DNA from: Rhizobium laguerreae
Lineage (GTDB): Bacteria; Pseudomonadota; Alphaproteobacteria; Rhizobiales; Rhizobiaceae
Assembly (NCBI RefSeq): GCF_002008165.1
Contig: NZ_MRDM01000014.1
Coordinates: 124,001-188,000 of the forward strand
Direction: 5' to 3'
Length of the DNA stretch: 64,000 bases
Shown: positions 1 to 8,111 of the stretch, one piece after another
Layout of the letters: the number at the start of each line of letters is the position of its first letter
How positions within the stretch are numbered: the first letter of the stretch is position 1
Position numbers and translations under genes: made by a program
The notes under the pieces: model-generated
Told to the model about the DNA's origin: nothing
Seen by the model: only the letters and a program-made list of their open reading frames with translations
Databases searched by the model: none

Positions 1-1
1 C

Positions 2-940
2 TCCTGCTGCATGATCACCTACCCTTCGACGCACGGCGTCTTCGAGGAGACCGTCAAGGAAATCTGCGATCTCGTGCATGAGCATGGCGGCCAGGTCTAT
101 CTCGACGGCGCCAACATGAATGCCATGGTCGGCCTGTCTCGCCCCGGTGACATCGGCTCCGACGTTTCGCACTTGAACCTGCACAAGACCTTCTGCATTC
201 CGCATGGCGGCGGCGGACCCGGCATGGGCCCGATCGGCGTCAAGGCGCATCTGGCACCCTATCTGCCCGGCCATCCCGAAACCGACGGCCGTTCGGGTGC
301 GGTCTCGGCCGCCGCTTTCGGCTCGGCCTCGATCCTGCCGATCTCCTGGAGCTATTGTCTGATGATGGGCGGCGAAGGCCTGACGCAGGCGACCAAGGTG
401 GCGATCCTCAACGCCAACTATATCGCCGCCCGGCTGAAGGGCGCCTATGACGTGCTCTACAAGTCGGAGGCCGGCCGTGTCGCGCATGAATGCATCATCG
501 ACACCCGCCCGCTGGTCGACAGCTCCGGTGTCACGGTCGATGACGTCGCCAAGCGCCTGATCGACTGCGGCTTCCATGCCCCGACCATGAGCTGGCCGGT
601 CGCCGGCACGCTAATGATCGAGCCAACGGAAAGCGAGACCAAAGCCGAACTCGACCGTTTCTGCGAGGCGATGCTGGCGATCCGCGAGGAAGCCCGCGCC
701 ATCGAGGATGGCCGAATGGATAAGGTGAACAACCCGCTGAAGAACGCCCCACACACGGTGGAAGATCTCGTCGGCGATTGGGACCGCCCCTACAGCAGAG
801 AACAAGCCTGCTTCCCGCCCGGCGCCTTCCGTGTCGACAAATACTGGTCGCCAGTCAACCGCGTCGACAATGTCTATGGCGACCGCAACTTGATCTGCAC
901 CTGCCCGCCGGTGGAAAGCTACGCGGAGGCGGCTGAGTAG
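2..940 (+). CDS. gcvP: Glycine dehydrogenase (decarboxylating), C-terminal part
   Basis: This is the last 312 codons of the P protein of the glycine cleavage system, which decarboxylates glycine with PLP and passes the aminomethyl group to the lipoyl arm of GcvH. The reading frame is open to the left edge of the window, so the gene is cut by the window and not truncated in nature. The PLP-lysine region HLNLHKTF, with the lysine codon at 185-187, is followed by the glycine-rich [11 protein letters not shown] loop that is diagnostic for the family. gcvT and gcvH would be expected just upstream, outside the window. A hairpin follows the stop. Confidence 0.97.
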   Translation, partial: SCCMITYPSTHGVFEETVKEICDLVHEHGGQVYLDGANMNAMVGLSRPGDIGSDVSHLNLHKTFCIPHGGGGPGMGPIGVKAHLAPYLPGHPETDGRSGAVSAAAFGSASILPISWSYCLMMGGEGLTQATKVAILNANYIAARLKGAYDVLYKSEAGRVAHECIIDTRPLVDSSGVTVDDVAKRLIDCGFHAPTMSWPVAGTLMIEPTESETKAELDRFCEAMLAIREEARAIEDGRMDKVNNPLKNAPHTVEDLVGDWDRPYSREQACFPPGAFRVDKYWSPVNRVDNVYGDRNLICTCPPVESYAEAAE

Positions 941-976
941 CGGTCAAGCCTGACGCAGCGAAGGGCTGAGCAATCC

Positions 977-1004
977 AAGCCCCTTCCATCATGGGAGGGG
1001 CTTT
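977..1004 (+). terminator. Probable terminator after gcvP
   Basis: Stem of 11 pairs (977-987 with 993-1003, one G-U pair) around a five-base loop, ending in a short T run. It lies 37 bases after the gcvP stop. The T tract is weak, so termination may be partial. Confidence 0.6.
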
Positions 1005-1138
1005 CCTAATTCTGATAGAAATGTGCGGCTAACCTGTCTGGTTAGCAGCCGATGCAGGCTCAATTCCTCGGCAGGGGCACCAGTTTCCCAGTTCCCCTGC
1101 TCTCTTTTCGGCGTCGATGCCGTGCCGGTTTGCGGGCT

Positions 1139-1187
1139 AGAACAGGATGATTTTAGGCCCGGTGGCCTAAAATCTGAATCCTGTTCT
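1139..1187. repeat. Intergenic palindromic repeat, AGAACAGGAT type
   Basis: Two-part inverted repeat: AGAACAGGAT (1139-1148) pairs with ATCCTGTTCT (1178-1187), and inside it TTTTAGGCC (1151-1159) pairs with GGCCTAAAA (1164-1172). From general knowledge of Rhizobium genomes I take this as a dispersed intergenic repeat; copy number cannot be seen from this window. It lies in the 308-base gap between gcvP and the SDR gene, which otherwise holds only the gcvP hairpin and the next repeat. Confidence 0.6.
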
Positions 1188-1200
1188 ACATTATATAGTT

Positions 1201-1250
1201 AGAGCATGATGTCGTCCGAAAACCGCTTACACTTTGCGGCATCATGCTCT
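1201..1250. repeat. Intergenic palindromic repeat, AGAGCATGATG type (RIME-like)
   Basis: AGAGCATGATG (1201-1211) pairs with CATCATGCTCT (1240-1250), with an inner CCGAAAACCGC-containing loop. A shortened relative, GGAGCATGATGTC paired with GACGTCATGCTCC, occurs at 34455-34483, which supports a repeat family. The right arm reaches into the stop codon of the leftward SDR gene (TAG at 1251-1249). The resemblance to Rhizobium intergenic mosaic elements is from memory. Confidence 0.6.
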
Positions 1251-2217
1251 AGAAGCGCTCGCCGACCATATCCTCGCTTTTGGCCCACAATGCCCTGGCC
1301 GTCTCGGGATCGAGCGCGTAGGTGCGCACGCCTTCGGAAATCGGGCTGATCTCCGCATCCGTCACTTCGGAGACGTGGCAATTCTCGCAATATTTGCCGC
1401 CGACCACGTCTGCCGGCGCGACGAAACCCGCCCAGACGGAGGTAGCCGCACCCTGAGGAATCGTCTTCCACTGGAAGGGCGGCTTGCCCTCGGCGGCGAG
1501 TGCTGCGTTGATCTGCGTCATCATGCCTTCAATCATGCCAGGGTCGAGATGACGGTCGAGCTCGGTCTGGATGCCGCCGGGATGTAGTGCCGTTGCACGG
1601 ATGCCGTGCTCCTTGAGGCGCCGGTCGAGTTCCACCGCGAACAGGATATTTGCGGTTTTCGACTGGGCATAGGCCGCCCAGGGCTCATAGGTCTTGCTCG
1701 CGAAATTGAGGTCATCGAGGCTGAAAGGTGCCATGCGATGGCCCGAGGATGCGACGATCACCACTCGGCCGCCCGATTTGACGAGCGGTGCGATGCGGTT
1801 GACCAGCACGAAATGGCCGAGATGGTTGGTGCCGAACTGCGTTTCGAAGCCATCGGCGGTGCGGCCGAAGGGAGCGGCCATCACGCCGGCATTGGCAATG
1901 ACGACATCGAAGGGGCGGCCATCCGAAATGAGCGCATCGGCGCAGGCGCGCACGCTTGCCAGAGAGGCAAGATCAAGCTCGACGATATCAACGCTGCCGC
2001 CATTGGCCGCACCGGCGCGCACGACTTCCGTTGCCGCCCTCGCCTTTGCAAGGTCGCGTGCCGTACCCGTCACCTGCGCACCATGGGCTGCCAGCACGCG
2101 CGCGGTTTCCACGCCGAGGCCGGCCGAAACACCCGTCACCAGAACACGCTTGCCCTTGAGATCGACGTCGGCAAGCACCTCATCGGTGGTTGATGTCGCG
2201 CCAAAAGGTCCACTCAT
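1249..2217 (-). CDS. Short-chain dehydrogenase/reductase
   Basis: A 322-residue NAD(P)-dependent oxidoreductase of the SDR superfamily. The Rossmann motif TGVSAGLG is at residues 28-35, the structural NAG at 109-111, the catalytic serine around 157-158 and the Y-x-x-x-K pair at Tyr183/Lys187. The substrate cannot be told from the sequence; members of this branch are often annotated as retinol-dehydrogenase-like. The start at 2217 fits the conserved N-terminus; the frame is open further upstream but that part reads as noise. It is divergent from a TetR regulator 134 bases away, an arrangement in which the regulator usually controls both genes. Its stop codon lies in a palindromic repeat. Confidence 0.9.
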   Translation of the reverse strand: MSGPFGATSTTDEVLADVDLKGKRVLVTGVSAGLGVETARVLAAHGAQVTGTARDLAKARAATEVVRAGAANGGSVDIVELDLASLASVRACADALISDGRPFDVVIANAGVMAAPFGRTADGFETQFGTNHLGHFVLVNRIAPLVKSGGRVVIVASSGHRMAPFSLDDLNFASKTYEPWAAYAQSKTANILFAVELDRRLKEHGIRATALHPGGIQTELDRHLDPGMIEGMMTQINAALAAEGKPPFQWKTIPQGAATSVWAGFVAPADVVGGKYCENCHVSEVTDAEISPISEGVRTYALDPETARALWAKSEDMVGERF

Positions 2218-2291
2218 GATTATCTCCTTGACTATGGACGCACCGCTCCAGGCTGGTGGACCATTGCCCGCCGGCCTCAAATGAAATAAAA

Positions 2292-2327
2292 GGAGGATGC
2301 CTCCAGATAAATATGGAGGGCTCCTCC
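2292..2327. promoter_or_regulatory. Twin palindrome, candidate TetR operator
   Basis: Two near-identical 13-base palindromes, GGAGGatgCCTCC (2292-2304) and GGAGGgctCCTCC (2315-2327), are separated by 10 bases, centre to centre 23 bp. They lie between the divergent SDR and TetR genes, the usual place for a TetR operator. The repeat and position are seen; binding is inference. If right, the regulator starts at 2352 rather than at the ATG (2313) inside this element. Confidence 0.5.
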
Positions 2328-2351
2328 GTTTATCAAGGGGACTTCTCGGAA

Positions 2352-2936
2352 ATGGCCGAAAAAAGTGACGAGCCCACCGTCCGAAAGCCGCGTGCGGATG
2401 CCGAACGCAATCGTCTTCTGCTGATGGAAACGGCAAAGACCGTCTTTGCCGACAAGGGTTCCAGCGCCAGCCTGGAGGAAATCGCCCGCATCGCCGGCGT
2501 CGGCATCGGCACGCTCTATCGCCATTTCCCGACGCGCGATGCATTGGTTTCCGCCATCTACCGCAACGAGACGGCGCAGCTTGCCGCTGCCGCCAAAAGC
2601 CTTGCCGAGATACATCCGCCTGTCGAAGCGCTTCGCCTGTGGCTGGTGCAGTTCGTGGATTATGTCGTGACCAAACACGGCATGTCCGAAGTGCTGGATT
2701 CTTTGGTCGGCGGCACCTCCGAGCTCTATGCCGGTTCTGCCGATTTGATCATAGGTGCCGTCAATCTGCTGGTGGATCGCGCAGTCGCCACCGGTGAAAT
2801 CCGTCTGGCGATGGACCCGCTCGATATCCTGCGCGCCCTGGCGGGCGGCGCGAGCATCAGCAGTGGCCCCGCCTGGCGGGATGCGGCAAGGCAACTCATC
2901 GATATTCTGATTGCGGGTATGAGGGCCAGTCGCTGA
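2352..2936 (+). CDS. TetR family transcriptional regulator
   Basis: A 194-residue repressor-type regulator. The N-terminal helix-turn-helix spans about residues 40-62 (SLEEIARIAGVGIGTLYRHF), a textbook TetR recognition helix; the C-terminal two thirds form the variable ligand domain. An in-frame ATG at 2313 and another at 2256 would add residues, but 2313 lies inside the twin palindrome, and a purine-rich AAGGGG precedes 2352, so I chose that start. Its likely target is the divergent SDR gene and itself. The ligand is unknown. Confidence 0.9.
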   Translation: MAEKSDEPTVRKPRADAERNRLLLMETAKTVFADKGSSASLEEIARIAGVGIGTLYRHFPTRDALVSAIYRNETAQLAAAAKSLAEIHPPVEALRLWLVQFVDYVVTKHGMSEVLDSLVGGTSELYAGSADLIIGAVNLLVDRAVATGEIRLAMDPLDILRALAGGASISSGPAWRDAARQLIDILIAGMRASR

Positions 2937-3102
2937 GGCTGTTTCGGATGGAGGTGCGCGAGAATGGCGACATCGACATGGAGGATTTCCGCGCACAAGG
3001 ATCAAATTTAACCTTTCTTAGCAAGTCTCTGTTAGCAATTCAGAAAGGCGGCTTCCATCAACATGGATCTCCGTCGATCCCTTGTTCTGCGTGCAGGTTC
3101 CT

Positions 3103-4149
3103 ATGCGTCCATCGGCAGTGCCAGCAATCCTCCTCGCCGCCCTGATCCTGTCGGGATGCGCTGCCAGTTCCGGCGCCGAAGATGTGCTGGGCAACGTGCC
3201 GTCGCCGGAAACGACCAATGCCATCGCCCAGCCGAGCGGCCCGATTCCTGCCGCCGCCGTTGGTGATCCTGCGCCGCAGGCAAGCCCGCCGCAGCAGGCG
3301 CTGCGCTGGGCGGGAGAGGTTCCGGAGCCGCAGGCGCTCGTGCCCGCCAACAGGCCGGTCGGCATGCCGCTGCCGACAGATAAACCGGTCGCGCTGCTGA
3401 TGCCGTCCAATCCCGCCGGCAATGCAATGCCCGATGTCGGCACGAGATCGCCGACACGCGGACAAATTTACGGCCACCGCTTCCGCGATGCCAAGCCGAT
3501 CAACTTCGGTTCCACTTCGCCGAGAAAGCTTGCCGTGCACGGCGTCGACGTGTCGCGCTGGCAGGGCGAAATCGACTGGGAGACGTTGCGGCGGCAAGGT
3601 GCCAACTTCGTCTATATCAAGGCGACCGACGGCGGCGATCACCTAGATCCGATGTTCAAGAAGAACTGGCGCCGGGCCAAGGAAGCCGGCCTGAAACACG
3701 GCGCCTATCACTTCTTCTACTGGTGCCGGACAGCCGGTGAGCAGGCCGACTGGTTTATCCGCAACGTGCCGAGGGAAGCCAACGCTCTTCCGCCCGTCAT
3801 CGACGTCGAATGGAACGGCGAATCGAGCTGCAAGAGGCGCATCTCTCCCGCACGTGTCCGGGAAAAGATGCAGGTTTTCATGGACAAGCTGGAGCGCCAT
3901 TACGGTCAGCGCCCGATCATCTATACCGCGCCGGATTTCTACCGCGACAATTTGAAGGGTCAACTGCTCGACTATCCCTTCTGGCTGCGCTCTGTGGCCG
4001 CTCATCCCTCCAAGGTCTATCCCGGCCGCAAGTGGGTCTTCTGGCAGTATTCCGGCTCCGGCCTTTCCGAAGGCGTCGACGGCAAGATCGACCTCAACGT
4101 GTTCAACGGCAACGAGAGCGATTGGCATGACTGGGTGGCGTCGCGATAG
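3103..4149 (+). CDS. GH25 lysozyme-like lipoprotein
   Basis: A 348-residue muramidase of glycoside hydrolase family 25, which cuts the MurNAc-GlcNAc bond of peptidoglycan. The start at 3103 gives a lipoprotein signal with lipobox LSGC and Cys19 as the lipidation site; the ATG at 3082 would place extra residues in front. A proline/alanine-rich linker (about 25-130) leads to the catalytic domain (about 145-345), with the conserved GVDVSRWQG strand (Asp149) and the DVE motif (Asp234, Glu236). No phage genes are near, so it looks like a chromosomal cell-wall enzyme and not an endolysin. The distal neighbour is a small flagellar rod-like gene; a role in letting structures through the wall is only a guess. 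Confidence 0.88.
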   Translation: MRPSAVPAILLAALILSGCAASSGAEDVLGNVPSPETTNAIAQPSGPIPAAAVGDPAPQASPPQQALRWAGEVPEPQALVPANRPVGMPLPTDKPVALLMPSNPAGNAMPDVGTRSPTRGQIYGHRFRDAKPINFGSTSPRKLAVHGVDVSRWQGEIDWETLRRQGANFVYIKATDGGDHLDPMFKKNWRRAKEAGLKHGAYHFFYWCRTAGEQADWFIRNVPREANALPPVIDVEWNGESSCKRRISPARVREKMQVFMDKLERHYGQRPIIYTAPDFYRDNLKGQLLDYPFWLRSVAAHPSKVYPGRKWVFWQYSGSGLSEGVDGKIDLNVFNGNESDWHDWVASR

Positions 4150-4312
4150 CGAAGCTGGCCATGGCCCCGCGCCCCGACCCCGTTCCGTGCCAATCCGGAA
4201 CAAATGGATGCGAAGATGCGCGAACCTACAGGTCTTTGCTAACGCAACGCCTTCAACATTCCCTAAGCCCTTGCGTGTACAAGAATTTCATCCAGTTCCG
4301 GGGAAACGGCTG

Positions 4313-4618
4313 ATGAGCATATCGGGCATTATGAGCACTGCTCTTTCGGGGATGCGAGCACAGACGACGCGTGTCGGCGCAATTGCCAACAACATCGCCA
4401 ACAGCAGCACGCCGGGTTATGCCACGCTGAACACCAGCCTCACCTCCGTTGAGACGGGCGGCGTCCAGGCCGTCGTCAGCCCGACGGCGTCAGATGTCGA
4501 TCCGGCTGCCGAATTGATCGACCTGATCGAAGCCGAGCAGAGCTACAAGGCAAATGCCGTGGTCTTCGAGACTGGCGCCGACATGTGGGAAGTGCTCATG
4601 AGCATCAAGCGCGACTGA
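4313..4618 (+). CDS. Small flagellar basal-body rod-like protein
   Basis: A 101-residue protein with the two ends of the flagellar rod/hook family and almost nothing between. The N-terminal coiled region carries the signature RVGAIANNIANSSTPGY, and the C-terminal part matches the conserved helix of rod and hook proteins (EAEQSYKANAVVFETGADM). FlgC, the shortest classical relative, is about 135 residues. Start at 4313 follows GGGGAAACG; the longer frame from 4127 overlaps the lysozyme gene end and has no similarity. No other flagellar gene is visible in the window, so this is an orphan copy. Whether it joins the rod is unknown. Confidence 0.75.
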   Translation: MSISGIMSTALSGMRAQTTRVGAIANNIANSSTPGYATLNTSLTSVETGGVQAVVSPTASDVDPAAELIDLIEAEQSYKANAVVFETGADMWEVLMSIKRD

Positions 4619-4679
4619 ACACGCCCAATTTCATCGGAGACTTGCTAGCGGAAATTTCCCACCAGCCTGAGGGCGGCTG

Positions 4680-5072
4680 TCAGGAATGCGCCGGTTCGCC
4701 CTGGCGTTGAGCCGCAAGGGCTGCCAGATCGGCGGGCTTCAGCTCGACCGATTCGCCGCAGCCGCAGGCCGATGTCTGGTTCGGATTGGTGAAGGTGAAG
4801 CCGGAGCGGAGCGTCGTCGTTTCGAAGCCCATCTCGGTCCCGAGCAAATAGAGAGCTGCCGACGGCTCGACCCAGACTTTGGCACCGTCGCGCTCGATCA
4901 GATCGTCCTTGGCATTGGGCTCGGTCACCAGATCGATGGTATATTCCATCCCGGCGCAGCCGCCCTTCTTGATGCCGACGCGCACGCCCTTGGCATCAGG
5001 CCCCGAATTCTCGACGATCGCTTTGACGCGGGCCGCAGCACCGTCCGTCATGCTCATGATTGCAAAGCCCAT
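4680..5072 (-). CDS. sufA: Fe-S cluster assembly A-type carrier (HesB/IscA/SufA)
   Basis: A 130-residue A-type carrier, last gene of the suf operon. It holds the three invariant cysteines: Cys39 in GGCAG and Cys103/Cys105 in ACGCGES (C-x63-CGC). Family members accept a cluster from the SufBCD scaffold and pass it to apoproteins. I chose ATG 5072 because AAGGAG stands eight bases before it; the ATG at 5093 precedes that Shine-Dalgarno. The gap to the sufT-like gene is 93 bases. Confidence 0.93.
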   Translation of the reverse strand: MGFAIMSMTDGAAARVKAIVENSGPDAKGVRVGIKKGGCAGMEYTIDLVTEPNAKDDLIERDGAKVWVEPSAALYLLGTEMGFETTTLRSGFTFTNPNQTSACGCGESVELKPADLAALAAQRQGEPAHS

Positions 5073-5165
5073 CGGCTCATTCTCCTTCCGCAACCGGGGT
5101 CAAGATCCGGTGCATCGTGATTCAAATGTAGTCGTCCGAGGTAAACGGATCAATACCGCGGGACG

Positions 5166-5546
5166 TCAATACCAGCCAACGGCGACCTGCGCCTCTTCGG
5201 ACATGCGATCCGGCGTCCACGGCGGATCGAAGGTCATCGCGACCTCGACGCCCGACACGCCTTCGACGGCGCCGACGGCGTTTTCGACCCAGCCGGGCAT
5301 CTCGCCGGCCACCGGGCAGCCGGGTGCAGTCAACGTCATCATGATCTTCACCATCCGGTCGTCTTCGATGTCGATCTTGTAAATCAAACCAAGTTCGAAG
5401 ATGTCGGCGGGAATTTCAGGATCGTAGACGGTCTTCAGCGCGCTGATAACGTCGTCGCTCAGCCGCGCCAGCTCATCGGCCGGAATGCTGGAATGCACGA
5501 TGCCTTCGCGCACGTCGATCTTCTGTTCGCTTTCGTCCAGGCTCAT
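5166..5546 (-). CDS. sufT: SufT-like DUF59/MIP18 family Fe-S assembly protein
   Basis: A 126-residue DUF59 protein. It has the DPEIPADIFELGLIY motif and the reactive cysteine in TAPGCP (Cys77) seen in SufT and related Fe-S maturation factors. In bacteria this family supports Fe-S protein maturation under high demand; the exact step is not settled. The ATG at 5546 has GAGGAG eight bases upstream; the GTG at 5555 overlaps that Shine-Dalgarno and was rejected. It lies 12 bases after the sufS stop and clearly belongs to the operon. Confidence 0.92.
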   Translation of the reverse strand: MSLDESEQKIDVREGIVHSSIPADELARLSDDVISALKTVYDPEIPADIFELGLIYKIDIEDDRMVKIMMTLTAPGCPVAGEMPGWVENAVGAVEGVSGVEVAMTFDPPWTPDRMSEEAQVAVGWY

Positions 5547-5558
5547 CACGGACACTCC

Positions 5559-6800
5559 TCAAGCAAAGAACTTGCGCGCATAATCAAGCGCATCGGCCAG
5601 GGCATCGACCTCGGCGCGAGTATTGTACATGCCGAAGGATGCACGGCATGTGGAGGTGACGCCGAAGCGTTTCAAGAGCGGCATGGCGCAATGCGTGCCA
5701 GCCCTGACCGCAACACCCTGCCGGTCGATCACCATCGAGACGTCATGGGCGTGGATGCCGGCAAGCTCGAAGGAAAAGATGCTGCCCTTGTCGGGCGCCG
5801 TCCCAAAGACGCGCAACGAGTTGACGGATTTCAGCCGCTCGACCGCATAGGCGGCAAGATCGGCCTCATGCTTGGCGATCGCCTCGCGGCCGATCTTCTC
5901 CATGTAGTCGAGCGCATAACCGAGCCCGATCGCCTGCACGATCGGCGGCGTGCCGGCCTCGAAGCGATGTGGCGGGACGTTATAAGTGACCATATCCTCG
6001 GCGACCTCGAAGATCATCTCGCCGCCGCCCTGGAACGGCCGCATCTCATAAAGCCGCTCCTTCTTGCCGTAGAGCACGCCGATCCCGGATGGGCCGTAGA
6101 GCTTATGGCCGGTCATGACGTACCAGTCGCAATCGATATCCTGCACATCGACAGGTAGATGGACCGCGCCCTGGCTGCCGTCGATCAGCACCGGAATGCC
6201 GCGCTCATGCGCGATCCGGCAGACCTCCTTGACGGGAACGATCGTGCCGAGCGCATTCGACATATGGGTGATGGCGACGAGCTTGGTGCGCTCCGTCAGG
6301 CTCTTTTCGAAATCCTCGATATGGAAGGCACCTTCATCATCCACGGGCACCCAGACGAGCTTGGCGCCCTGCCGCTCGCGGATGAAGTGCCAGGGCACGA
6401 TATTGGAATGGTGCTCCATGATCGTGAGCACGATCTCGTCGCCTTCGCCGATCTTCGGCATGCCCCAGCCATAGGCGACGGTGTTGATCGCTTCTGTCGA
6501 ATTCTTGGTGAAAACGACGTCGTTGACCGAAGGCGCGTTGAGAAAGCGGCGGACCTTCTCGCGCGCTGCCTCATAAGCGTCCGTCACCGCATTCGAGAGA
6601 TAATGCAGGCCGCGATGCACGTTGGCATATTCGTGGCTATAGGCATGCGAGATGGCGTCGATCACCACCTGCGGCTTCTGCGCCGAGGCGCCGTTGTCGA
6701 GATAGACCAGCGGCTTGCCATGCACCTTCTCCGCCAGGATGGGAAAATCCCGGCGGATGGCTTCGACGTCGTATTGCGTGGCCGGCGCTATCTTGTCCAT
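5559..6800 (-). CDS. sufS: Cysteine desulfurase SufS (group II)
   Basis: A 413-residue PLP enzyme that removes sulfur from cysteine and holds it as persulfide for cluster building. The PLP lysine lies in MTGHKLYGPSG and the sulfur-carrying cysteine in RAGTHCAMP; most group II enzymes have RAGHHCA, so the Thr is a small deviation. It starts 12 bases after sufD. This is the second cysteine desulfurase of the operon; the first, at the operon head, has the group I type active site. No SufE or SufU partner is seen in this window. Confidence 0.96.
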   Translation of the reverse strand: MDKIAPATQYDVEAIRRDFPILAEKVHGKPLVYLDNGASAQKPQVVIDAISHAYSHEYANVHRGLHYLSNAVTDAYEAAREKVRRFLNAPSVNDVVFTKNSTEAINTVAYGWGMPKIGEGDEIVLTIMEHHSNIVPWHFIRERQGAKLVWVPVDDEGAFHIEDFEKSLTERTKLVAITHMSNALGTIVPVKEVCRIAHERGIPVLIDGSQGAVHLPVDVQDIDCDWYVMTGHKLYGPSGIGVLYGKKERLYEMRPFQGGGEMIFEVAEDMVTYNVPPHRFEAGTPPIVQAIGLGYALDYMEKIGREAIAKHEADLAAYAVERLKSVNSLRVFGTAPDKGSIFSFELAGIHAHDVSMVIDRQGVAVRAGTHCAMPLLKRFGVTSTCRASFGMYNTRAEVDALADALDYARKFFA

Positions 6801-6812
6801 TGGTATATCCGA

Positions 6813-8087
6813 TCAGGCGTGCTTTTCGAGCCACGCCGAAATCACGCCTTCCAGCGCCTCGACCAGGGCCTCGTCTTCCAGTTCCTCGACGATTTCGGCA
6901 ACGAAGGCGTTGACGAGCATCGCCCGCGCCTTGTTCTCCGGAATGCCGCGCGCCATCATGTAATAGAGATGGTTGGCGTCGATATCGGTCACCGTCGCGC
7001 CGTGACCGCACTGGACATCATCGGCGAAGATCTCAAGCTCGGGCTTGACCGAGAATTCGGCGTCGTCGGACATCAGCAGCGTGTTGCAGGCCATCTTGGC
7101 ATCGGTCTTCTGCGCATCGGGCGCCACTCGGATCATGCCCTGGAAGACGCCCTTGGCACGGTCGAAGACGACGTTGCGGATCACTTCGGTCGAGCCGGTA
7201 TTCGGTACGTCGTGGCCGAGCACCATCGTCACGTCGGTATGGCTTTCTGCTCCGAGCAGGTTGATGCCGCGCAACGTCAGATCGGCGCCTTCGCCCGTCA
7301 CCTTGATATGCAGCTCCTGCCGGACCAGCTTGCCGCCGGCATTGATGACGAAAAGCCGCAGCTTGGCGTCAGCGCGAAGATCGATGCGGATCTGCCCGAG
7401 ATGCGTATCGTCAGCCCCCTGCTGCTGCAGAATGATCCAGGTCAGTTCGGCCCCTTCGCCAACCGTGATGTCGCTGACATGGGACACCAGCGCCGCATCG
7501 CCGGTCACCGTGAGGTGACGCTCGATGACCGTCGCCTTGGCACCGGCGCCGAAGGACACGGGAAGGCGCGTATGTGTCTGCCCACCGGCATGGATGAACT
7601 GGATTTCAAGGGGGTTTTCAAGCGCGGTATCGGCAGGCACGTCGACGACATAGCCGTCGCGCACGAAGCTGCCATTGATGCGGCCGACCGCGTCGTCGGA
7701 ACCGAGTGCATCCAGGCCACCCGCGGCAGATCCGTCAAGCAGACGTTCGGAATAGGCCGAAACGCCAAGACCGTCGACCGTAGCCTTCTGGTTGGAATGG
7801 CCCTGGATCACCGCCAGCACCGTGGCATCAGCAACGAGCGGCTCCAAAGCCTGCGAGCCGGCATCGCCCGCCTGCTGCGGGACAGTGCGCAGCAGGTTCT
7901 TGAGGTCGCTATAGTGCCAGGCCTCGACGCGGCGCGTCGGCAGGCCGGCTTTCTTCAGGTCGTCGAGAAGCCGGTCGCGCAGTGCCGTCACCGCGCCATT
8001 GCCCGGCAGCTCGCCGATCTGCTGGTTGAAGGCCTCGATCAGCGCCGTCTCGGCCGCAGTCAGGCGGCTCGTCGTCTGCATATTCAT
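6813..8087 (-). CDS. sufD: Fe-S cluster scaffold subunit SufD
   Basis: A 424-residue SufD, paralogue of SufB, part of the SufBC2D scaffold on which clusters are assembled. The C-terminal half shows the SufBD beta-helix core with the conserved SVKPELEIFADDVQCGHGA stretch. I start at ATG 8087 (MNMQTTS), after AAGGAC on the leftward strand; an in-frame start at 8105 would overlap the sequence just after sufC. Spacing to sufC is 24 bases, so the two are cotranscribed. Confidence 0.94.
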   Translation of the reverse strand: MNMQTTSRLTAAETALIEAFNQQIGELPGNGAVTALRDRLLDDLKKAGLPTRRVEAWHYSDLKNLLRTVPQQAGDAGSQALEPLVADATVLAVIQGHSNQKATVDGLGVSAYSERLLDGSAAGGLDALGSDDAVGRINGSFVRDGYVVDVPADTALENPLEIQFIHAGGQTHTRLPVSFGAGAKATVIERHLTVTGDAALVSHVSDITVGEGAELTWIILQQQGADDTHLGQIRIDLRADAKLRLFVINAGGKLVRQELHIKVTGEGADLTLRGINLLGAESHTDVTMVLGHDVPNTGSTEVIRNVVFDRAKGVFQGMIRVAPDAQKTDAKMACNTLLMSDDAEFSVKPELEIFADDVQCGHGATVTDIDANHLYYMMARGIPENKARAMLVNAFVAEIVEELEDEALVEALEGVISAWLEKHA

Positions 8088-8111
8088 GGACGTCGTCCTT
8101 TCCACCCGAAA

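Noticed and set aside
2-940. gcvP as a truncated pseudogene
   Set aside because: The frame is open to the window edge; the cut is due to the window.
1606-2193. 195-residue rightward frame opposite the SDR gene
   Set aside because: Shadow frame; all SDR motifs are on the other strand.
3007-3021. TTAACCTTTCTTAGC as a CtrA site upstream of the GH25 lysozyme
   Set aside because: Spacing is six instead of seven and the second half is TTAG; too weak to list.
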